Shown here: positions 54,947-64,000 of the stretch, piece by piece
How the letters are laid out: the number at the start of each line of letters is the position of its first letter
Position numbering within the stretch: position 1 is the first letter of the stretch
Notes under the pieces: generated by a model
Databases searched by the model: none
Told to the model about the DNA's origin: nothing
What the model saw: only the letters and a program-made list of their open reading frames with translations
Assembly (NCBI RefSeq): GCF_004341395.1
Contig: NZ_SLXT01000010.1
Location: 45,438-109,437 of the forward strand
Length of the DNA stretch: 64,000 bases
Direction: 5' to 3'
From: Heliophilum fasciatum
Lineage (GTDB): Bacteria > Bacillota > Desulfitobacteriia > Heliobacteriales > Heliobacteriaceae
Translations under genes and position numbers: made by a program

Positions 54947-55117
54947 TTTTCTCGGCGCCGTGGAGGTTGGTGAAAGAAAGGGTATCATTTCGCCGATGGG
55001 ACGCTATAATATAACCTAGGCTCATTACATACTTATGAAACAAACTTTTTTCGCACACAACGGCCAGCCCGATAGGCAAAAAGCGGCTGTGTTTGGAACT
55101 CTTAGGGAGGAAAAGGA

Positions 55118-57625
55118 ATGAATATTGTTGTGTTGGCAGGCGGTTTGAGCTCGGAACGCGATGTATCGATCGCTACGGGCGTTATGGTCTGCAAATCCTT
55201 ACGGAAAAAAGGCCACAAAGCGCTTTTAATAGATGTATTCTTTGGTTATGAAAATGAGAACAGTGACATCTCGCGGATTTTTGAAGTTGATTACGATTTT
55301 GATGCCGAAGCCAGCAGCATTAAGGAGTTTGCGCCGGATATTGAAAAAATCAAATCAATGCGCAACGATCACGACGATGGTTTTATCGGTAAAAATGTGA
55401 TTGAAATATGCAAAATGGCCGATATCGTTTTCATGGCGTTGCATGGTGACAACGGAGAAAACGGCAAATTGCAAGCCTGTTTCGATCTTTTTGGGATCAA
55501 ATACACCGGCAGCCGTTATCTTGGCAGCGCCTTGGCTATGAACAAAGGCCTGGCGAAGCAACTTTTTTATGCCAATCAAATCACCACACCGGCAGGGAAA
55601 CTGTTTACCGCTACCCATACGGTTAATGACTACATCAACGATGAGATGGCCTATCCTTGTGTGGTCAAACCTTGTTCCGGCGGATCCAGTATCGGTGTTT
55701 CCATCGTGCATAACCGCGAAGAATATCTCAAAGCCATGGAATTGGCTTTTGTCGGCGAAAAAGAAGTGCTCGTTGAACAATATATTAAGGGCCGCGAATT
55801 CTCCGTCGGTATCTTGGGCGGTAAGTGTTTGCCGGTGATTGAGATTGTACCGAAAGACGGTTTCTATGATTATGCGAATAAATATCAAAAAGGCAAAGCC
55901 GATGAATTCTGCCCGGCCGATCTGGATCCGGTGATTACCGGGCGCATGCAAGAGGCGGCCTTGAGAGTCTATCATGTATTGCGCCTCGATACTTATGCAC
56001 GCATTGATTTTCTGTTGGATGAACATAACGCCATCTACTGCTTAGAAGCCAACACGCTGCCCGGCATGACACCGACGAGCTTATTGCCCCAAGAAGCGGC
56101 AGCCATTGGCATCTCTCATGAAGATTTATGTGAACAGATCATTGAGGAAGCTTTTTTGCTTTATCAAGATAAAGAAGACCACCGTCAGCGCCACGACGGG
56201 ACGATTCAATATCAACGTAAAGACATGAAAAATCGTCAACCTGATACGATGAAACCCATGACCCTTGACCAAGTGGCTGCCGCTTGCGGCGGTACTTACC
56301 ATGGTGATGAGCAACTGCGCCAGGCCACCATCACCGGCGTGACGATTGACAGTCGTAATGTAGAAGCAGGTTTTTTGTTTATCCCCATCAAAGGGAAAAT
56401 CTTTGACGGCCATAATTTTATTGCTTCGGCCATTGAGAAAAAGGCGCTTTGTTGCTTGTCCGAAAAAGAGATTCCCGGTGCGTCCCATCCCTATATCCGC
56501 GTCAACGATTGCTTTCAGGCATTAAAAGATCTGGCGTCCTATTATCGCGGTTTGTTTGATATCAAGGTGGTCGGTATCACCGGCAGTGTCGGCAAGACAA
56601 CCACCAAAGAGATGATCGCTTCCGTTCTGTCAGAAAAGTATCAAGTCTTAAAAACGCAAGGAAATTATAATAACGAAATCGGTGTGCCGCTCACGCTCTT
56701 CCGCTTGCGTGATCACCATGAGGTGGCGGTCATCGAAATGGGCGTCAGCGACTTTGGTGAAATGCGCAACCTCAGTCGAATCGTACGCCCCGATGTGTGC
56801 GTGATCACCAATATCGGTTTTTCCCATTTGGAGAAGTTAGGCAACCCGGAAGGCGTGTTGCAGGCAAAATCGGAGATTTTTGAGCACATGGCCGAAGAAG
56901 GTGCCATCTTCCTCAACGGCGATGATCCACTGTTGCGATCGATACAAACAGCGAACGCCATCACACCCTATTACTACGGCTTTGAGCATACCAACGACTT
57001 TTACGCAGATAACATTGTCAATATGGGCGTCAAAGGGATTAATTGTGACATTTGCTTTGCCGGCGGTAAGGCCAATATAACGATTCCCTCCTTTGGGCGA
57101 CAAATGATTACCAATGCGCTGTCGGCTTTCGCCGTCGGTTACCGGTTCGAATTAACGCCGTTGCGGATCAAAAAAGGCATTGAGGGATTTACACCGGCCA
57201 ATAACCGTTTTAATGTGATTGAAACGGAGTATATGACCATCATCGATGATTGTTATAATGCCAATCCGACGTCAATGAAAGCGGCCATCGATGCACTGGA
57301 TGATTTGGTCGGAAGAAAGGTGTGCATCCTCGGCGATATGAAGGAACTCGGCGAGGAATCGCTGAAGCTCCATGAGGAAGTAGGACGCCATGTGGCTGAC
57401 CATCATGTGGATTTACTGATTTGCGCCGGTCCGATGGCCAAATCGATCGCGCAAGGAGCGGTGGAAGCAAATCCTCCTTGTACGGTTCTGTATTTCCCCG
57501 AACTGGAAGCCATGAAAAAAGTGTTACCCTCCGTCATCAATAAAAACGATGTGGTGCTCGTCAAAGCATCGCGATCGATGAAATTTGATGGGATTATCGA
57601 AGAACTGCGTTTGCTCAGTGAATAG
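55118..57625 (+). CDS. Fused D-alanine-D-alanine ligase / MurF
   Basis: 835 residues, two cell-wall enzymes in one chain. Residues 1-350 are a D-Ala-D-Ala ligase: VLAGGLSSERDVSIATG, FMALHGDNGENGKLQ, VKPCSGGSSIGVSIV, YCLEANTLPGMTPTSLLPQE. A charged linker follows (355-377). Residues 378-835 are MurF: DQVAAACGGTYHGD, P-loop VGITGSVGKTTTKEM, VIEMGVSDFGEMRNLS, CYNANPTSMKAAID, ILGDMKELGEES. The product of the first part is the substrate of the second. ATG 55118 has GGGAGG 7-8 bases upstream; a lone TATAAT lies at 55005-55010. The reading frame is continuous, with no sign of two genes. Confidence 0.93.
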   Translation: MNIVVLAGGLSSERDVSIATGVMVCKSLRKKGHKALLIDVFFGYENENSDISRIFEVDYDFDAEASSIKEFAPDIEKIKSMRNDHDDGFIGKNVIEICKMADIVFMALHGDNGENGKLQACFDLFGIKYTGSRYLGSALAMNKGLAKQLFYANQITTPAGKLFTATHTVNDYINDEMAYPCVVKPCSGGSSIGVSIVHNREEYLKAMELAFVGEKEVLVEQYIKGREFSVGILGGKCLPVIEIVPKDGFYDYANKYQKGKADEFCPADLDPVITGRMQEAALRVYHVLRLDTYARIDFLLDEHNAIYCLEANTLPGMTPTSLLPQEAAAIGISHEDLCEQIIEEAFLLYQDKEDHRQRHDGTIQYQRKDMKNRQPDTMKPMTLDQVAAACGGTYHGDEQLRQATITGVTIDSRNVEAGFLFIPIKGKIFDGHNFIASAIEKKALCCLSEKEIPGASHPYIRVNDCFQALKDLASYYRGLFDIKVVGITGSVGKTTTKEMIASVLSEKYQVLKTQGNYNNEIGVPLTLFRLRDHHEVAVIEMGVSDFGEMRNLSRIVRPDVCVITNIGFSHLEKLGNPEGVLQAKSEIFEHMAEEGAIFLNGDDPLLRSIQTANAITPYYYGFEHTNDFYADNIVNMGVKGINCDICFAGGKANITIPSFGRQMITNALSAFAVGYRFELTPLRIKKGIEGFTPANNRFNVIETEYMTIIDDCYNANPTSMKAAIDALDDLVGRKVCILGDMKELGEESLKLHEEVGRHVADHHVDLLICAGPMAKSIAQGAVEANPPCTVLYFPELEAMKKVLPSVINKNDVVLVKASRSMKFDGIIEELRLLSE

Positions 57626-57693
57626 GGCTTATCAACGATCGTTTCGTATAGCCGGCACCTATCTCTGCCATACTAGCCCCGGAGGTGAAGGTC

Positions 57694-57873
57694 ATGACTT
57701 TCAAAAATCCGGATCAAGGGGCAAACAATATGATCAATCTCAGCAGCGGCGGTAACATGAGCACCGACGATAGCGGTGATCTGACGCAAGTAGGCGCAGA
57801 TCAAGTCAATCCCCACCGTGTCGACGCGATCCTTGATGAAGATAAGGTAGATCGATTCCTTACCAGTGACTAA
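57694..57873 (+). CDS. Small acidic protein (59 aa), first of two paralogues
   Basis: 59 residues with a flexible N-terminus and a conserved end (GDLTQVGADQVNPHRVDAIL, then DEDKVDRFL). It is a paralogue of the next gene. ATG 57694 has GGAGG 9 bases upstream. No known family recognised. Confidence 0.7.
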   Translation: MTFKNPDQGANNMINLSSGGNMSTDDSGDLTQVGADQVNPHRVDAILDEDKVDRFLTSD

Positions 57874-57945
57874 TCGGTGATCATCAATACGAACTTTGCT
57901 GTTACCAAGCGACCAAACGAAATGAAGTTACAGGAGGTTAACAGC

Positions 57946-58104
57946 ATGGCTGGTAACAAAGCGGATCAACCGGCTAAGGATCAGGTGATGTCAAAACCCC
58001 GTGAAGATGGCGAAATCACGCAAGTCGGCGGAGCGCGGGTTAACCCGAACAAGGTGGATACCACGCTGGATCGAGACATGGTCGAAAAGCTGATGCGCGA
58101 TTAA
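57946..58104 (+). CDS. Small protein (52 aa), second paralogue
   Basis: 52 residues ending GEITQVGGARVNPNKVDTTL, DRDMVEKLM. Matches the 57694 gene over about 30 residues. ATG 57946 has CAGGAGG 7-8 bases upstream; earlier in-frame starts lack one. Function unknown. Confidence 0.7.
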   Translation: MAGNKADQPAKDQVMSKPREDGEITQVGGARVNPNKVDTTLDRDMVEKLMRD

Positions 58105-58138
58105 ATCGATAAGTCAATACGTTTACTGAACGCAAGGA

Positions 58139-58173
58139 AAAAGCTCCGCATCACCTGGTGACGCGGAGCTTTT
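58139..58173. terminator. Intrinsic terminator
   Basis: AAAGCTCCGCATCACC / GGTGACGCGGAGCTTTT, almost perfect, T-runs on both strands. Confidence 0.9.
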
Positions 58174-58183
58174 CGCCGCTTTA

Positions 58184-58357
58184 TCACCGGCCGTGCAGGA
58201 TCTGCTGGCAACGATCAAGCCGCTGGCGATAGTACTTGACGACATCAAAGCTGGGATCGGGTTTGCTCATCTCTTCCCGCAAAAGGCGCTGGTAGCCTTT
58301 GAGGCTGTTCATCGCTTGGACGCGCTCGAACGCAGAGAGCACTGGATTATGTTTCAA
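58184..58357 (-). CDS. Small protein (57 aa)
   Basis: 57 residues beginning with TTG 58357 behind GGGAGGTGG (9-10 bases). Reads MKHNPVLSAFERVQAMNSLK, then YQRLLREEMSKPDPSFDVVK, then YYRQRLDRCQQILHGR: two basic helices. No family recognised. It converges on the terminator at 58139. Confidence 0.65.
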   Translation of the reverse strand: MKHNPVLSAFERVQAMNSLKGYQRLLREEMSKPDPSFDVVKYYRQRLDRCQQILHGR

Positions 58358-58515
58358 TCTGGTCCACCTCCCTGTTGCTTGTCTCTCCTCGCATGTAGGT
58401 TACCCGTTTTTTCGTAAAACAACCGTGCTCCGGCCATGACGGTAGCCCCTTTTTCCCCGGATGTGGTAAAATGGTAGAGCCATGCCTAGCAGCATCACCG
58501 GAAGGAGCGAACTTA

Positions 58516-60915
58516 TTGGGCACTCAACTTTTGGACTCTCTCAATCCCGTTCAACGTGAGGCCGTTCTTCATCAGGATGGCCCTCTTTTGATACTTGCCG
58601 GTGCCGGTTCCGGTAAGACCCGTGTTTTGACCCATCGCATCGCCCGCTTGATCGAGCAGGCCCATGTCTCCCCCTATAACATCCTGGCCATCACCTTTAC
58701 GAACAAAGCCGCCAAGGAGATGCAAGAGCGCCTTGACGGCATCATCGGCCCGGCCGCGCGCCATATCTGGGTATCGACCTTTCATGCGGCCTGTGTGCGG
58801 ATTTTGCGTCGAGATGGCGATAAAATCGGTTATGGACGGGAATTTGTCATCTATGACAGTGACGATCAACTGCGCTTGATCAAAGACTGCATGAAGGAAT
58901 TGCAGATCGATGAAAAGCGCTTTGCGCCCCAAGCCGTGCGTGCTCAGATCAGCAACGCCAAAAACCAACTGCTTGATCCCCCGGCCTATGAGCGGCGAGC
59001 CTATGACTTCGGTGAGCAAACAGCGGCCAAAGTTTATCATCTTTACCAGCGCAAGCTCCGGGCCAACATGGCCATGGACTTTGATGATCTGTTGATGCAA
59101 ACGGTCACCTTATTCCGTCAGCATGCGGATGTTCTCCAGTATTATCAAAATAAATTTCAATATATTCATATCGATGAATACCAAGATACGAACCATGCCC
59201 AGTATATCTGGGTCAAGCTGCTGGCCGAGAAATTCCGCAATCTTTGCGTGGTCGGTGACGATGATCAAAGTGTGTATGGCTGGCGCGGCGCGGACATCCA
59301 AAATATTCTTGATTTCGAAAAGGACTATCCGGAAGCAACGACACTGAAATTGGAACAAAATTACCGCTCTACGTCGCATATTCTCACGGCCGCCAACAGT
59401 GTCGTTCGCCATAATCGCGGCCGTAAAGAAAAGCAGCTTTGGACCGAAAATCCTTCGGGCACGTTGATCCGCACTTATGTAGGCGAGTCGGAAAAAGATG
59501 AAGCCTACTATATTGCCCAGCGCATCGAAGAACTGGTGGGCCAAGGGCGCCGCTATAACGACATGGCGCTGCTTTACCGCACCAACGCCCAGTCCCGGGC
59601 ACTGGAAGATCAGTTGATGCGTTCCGGCATTCCCTACCGCATCTTTGGCGGCCGGGGCTTTTATGAACGCAAAGAAATTAAAGATATCATCGCCTACTTA
59701 CGGTTGATTTCCAATCCCGCTGACGGTGTCAGCTTGCGGCGCATCATCAATGTACCCAAGCGGGGGATCGGCGATACAAGTGTCCAGAAACTCTTTGATT
59801 ATGCGGCATCTCAAGATTGGACAGCCAGTGAAGCCTTGCGCCGGGTGGCAGAAGTGCCGGGATTAAGCCGGGCCGTCAAACTGATTCAAGCTTTTGACCG
59901 GTTGATCAGCGATTTGCGTGCGCAGGCACCGAACTTGTTGGTCACGCAGATCGTCCAGCGTATGCTCGACATGACCGGCTATCTCCGGGAGTTGGAACTG
60001 GAAAAAACCGAAGAAGCGAAAAGCCGGATCGAAAACGTCAAGGAATTTTTCTCGGTGACCCAAGAATTTGACCAGCGCTCCGAGGAAAAAACGCTGGAAG
60101 AATTTTTGTCCGGTGTTTCCTTGATCGCCGATACCGATAATTATGCCGAAGAAGATGATGCCGTGGTCTTGATGACGATGCATTCATCCAAAGGCTTGGA
60201 GTTTCCCGTCGTCTTTCTTACCGGCATGGAGGACAATCTCTTTCCCAGCAGCCGTTCGATCCATGAAGAAAAGTTGATGGAAGAAGAGCGCCGTCTTTGC
60301 TATGTGGCGATAACGCGAGCTCGGGAAGAGCTTTATCTGACCCGTGCATTATGCCGGCAAATCTTCGGTAATACTGTGAGTTATCGTGCGTCTTGTTTTT
60401 TTGAGGAGATTCCGGCGGAGCTCTTGGAAGATGTATCGCCAGCACGGCCATCGCGCTGGGGAGGCAGCAGTTGGGGACAGCGTTCGGCTTATTCCGGCAC
60501 CGCAGCAGTTGCGGCAGTGGCCGGTTCTACCGGAAGCTTCAAGCCGGCGGAACCGGCAACCGGGGTAGGGTTGGGTAGCCGGTCCGGTTCGGGAACCGGT
60601 ATCGGACTGGGAACGGCGGCAACGGCCAAGCCGGTCGCAATAGCCAAGCCGGCCGTAGCAACTCCGGGCGCCAGAACGACCGGCGATCCGTTGCTGACGA
60701 CGCGCCAAGCCACAGCAACAGCGGAGCCGTCCGATGGCTCTGAGGGCTATCGCGTTGGTGATAAAGTGCAGCACGGTAAATTCGGCGTCGGTGTCGTCGT
60801 CAAAGTCAACGGTCACGGTGATGACCAAGAGATTAATGTGGCCTTTACGGGGCAGGGAATCAAGAAGTTACTGGTGAAATTTGCACCGGTGAAAAAAATC
60901 AGCGGCGGACAATGA
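58516..60915 (+). CDS. pcrA: UvrD/PcrA-type DNA helicase
   Basis: 799 residues. Walker A LAGAGSGKTRVLTHRIA, motif II HIDEYQDTNHAQY, motif III VVGDDDQSVYGWRGA, motif IV LEQNYRSTSHI, motif V MTMHSSKGLEFPVVF, motif VI LCYVAITRAREELYL. The C-terminal 130 residues contain an Ala/Gly/Thr/Pro-rich linker (about 660-740) and then the PcrA tudor-like domain (YRVGDKVQHGKFGVGVVV), which in PcrA binds RNA polymerase. TTG 58516 has GGAAGGAG about 9-10 bases upstream. Followed by ligA, the usual order. Confidence 0.95.
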   Translation: MGTQLLDSLNPVQREAVLHQDGPLLILAGAGSGKTRVLTHRIARLIEQAHVSPYNILAITFTNKAAKEMQERLDGIIGPAARHIWVSTFHAACVRILRRDGDKIGYGREFVIYDSDDQLRLIKDCMKELQIDEKRFAPQAVRAQISNAKNQLLDPPAYERRAYDFGEQTAAKVYHLYQRKLRANMAMDFDDLLMQTVTLFRQHADVLQYYQNKFQYIHIDEYQDTNHAQYIWVKLLAEKFRNLCVVGDDDQSVYGWRGADIQNILDFEKDYPEATTLKLEQNYRSTSHILTAANSVVRHNRGRKEKQLWTENPSGTLIRTYVGESEKDEAYYIAQRIEELVGQGRRYNDMALLYRTNAQSRALEDQLMRSGIPYRIFGGRGFYERKEIKDIIAYLRLISNPADGVSLRRIINVPKRGIGDTSVQKLFDYAASQDWTASEALRRVAEVPGLSRAVKLIQAFDRLISDLRAQAPNLLVTQIVQRMLDMTGYLRELELEKTEEAKSRIENVKEFFSVTQEFDQRSEEKTLEEFLSGVSLIADTDNYAEEDDAVVLMTMHSSKGLEFPVVFLTGMEDNLFPSSRSIHEEKLMEEERRLCYVAITRAREELYLTRALCRQIFGNTVSYRASCFFEEIPAELLEDVSPARPSRWGGSSWGQRSAYSGTAAVAAVAGSTGSFKPAEPATGVGLGSRSGSGTGIGLGTAATAKPVAIAKPAVATPGARTTGDPLLTTRQATATAEPSDGSEGYRVGDKVQHGKFGVGVVVKVNGHGDDQEINVAFTGQGIKKLLVKFAPVKKISGGQ

Positions 60916-60920
60916 GGTGA

Positions 60921-63952
<3,032 letters not shown>

Positions 63953-64000
63953 AACCGTGTTTTTTCCAAATTAATCAAGAAAATAGCCGCAAACCGTACC

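Overview
The window reads as a chromosomal segment of an endospore-forming Gram-positive bacterium of the Clostridia, probably near the Peptococcaceae/Heliobacteria. This is inferred from a spoVAC-spoVAD-spoVAEb cluster with DUF1657, DUF421 and YhcN/YlaJ partners, CotF-like and DUF3794 coat-type proteins, strong GGAGG ribosome sites with many TTG/GTG starts, and a D-Ala ligase/MurF wall gene. No phototrophy gene, rRNA, tRNA, CRISPR array or complete insertion sequence was seen.

Layout. 0-1.3 kb: the 5' part of a nitroreductase and a soluble chemoreceptor-like protein. 1.5-8.4 kb: a tight five-gene plus-strand operon (tail-of-SWIM-type protein, SNF2 helicase, 59-aa protein, NYN/LOTUS protein, degenerate XseA-like coiled-coil protein), then tatA. 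8.8-17 kb: a yerC-like regulator and an almost complete histidine operon, hisZGDCBHAF-IE. 17-25.5 kb: paired Gate-domain membrane proteins, a radical SAM protein, an ArsC/Spx-like protein, two coat-F-like proteins, an orphan beta-class adenine methyltransferase, a lipoprotein deacetylase, an MFS exporter and a phosphohexomutase. 25.5-31.8 kb: spore block with two DUF3794 proteins (one carrying a long Pro/Cys/His repeat), a Cys-rich peptide and a spoVA2mob-like operon. 31.9-38.3 kb: an AT-rich cluster of three histidine-kinase proteins. 39.0-39.7 kb: an AT-rich gap. 39.7-45 kb: a DivIVA-like protein and a minus-strand operon of larE, a methyltransferase, two unknown proteins and a possible 31-aa peptide, opposite a 99-aa protein with a Cys-rich tail. 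45-54.9 kb: an MCP, a cyclophilin with stalk domain, a secreted beta-propeller protein, and an HPt/hybrid kinase/REC-GGDEF module. 55-64 kb: a Ddl-MurF fusion, three very small proteins, pcrA, ligA and an unknown gene.

The most unusual pieces are the SNF2/NYN/XseA-like operon, the LarE-centred operon with its facing small gene, the spoVA2mob-like cluster, the Ddl-MurF fusion and the repeat-bearing DUF3794 protein. All functions are read from sequence motifs by eye; no database search was possible.
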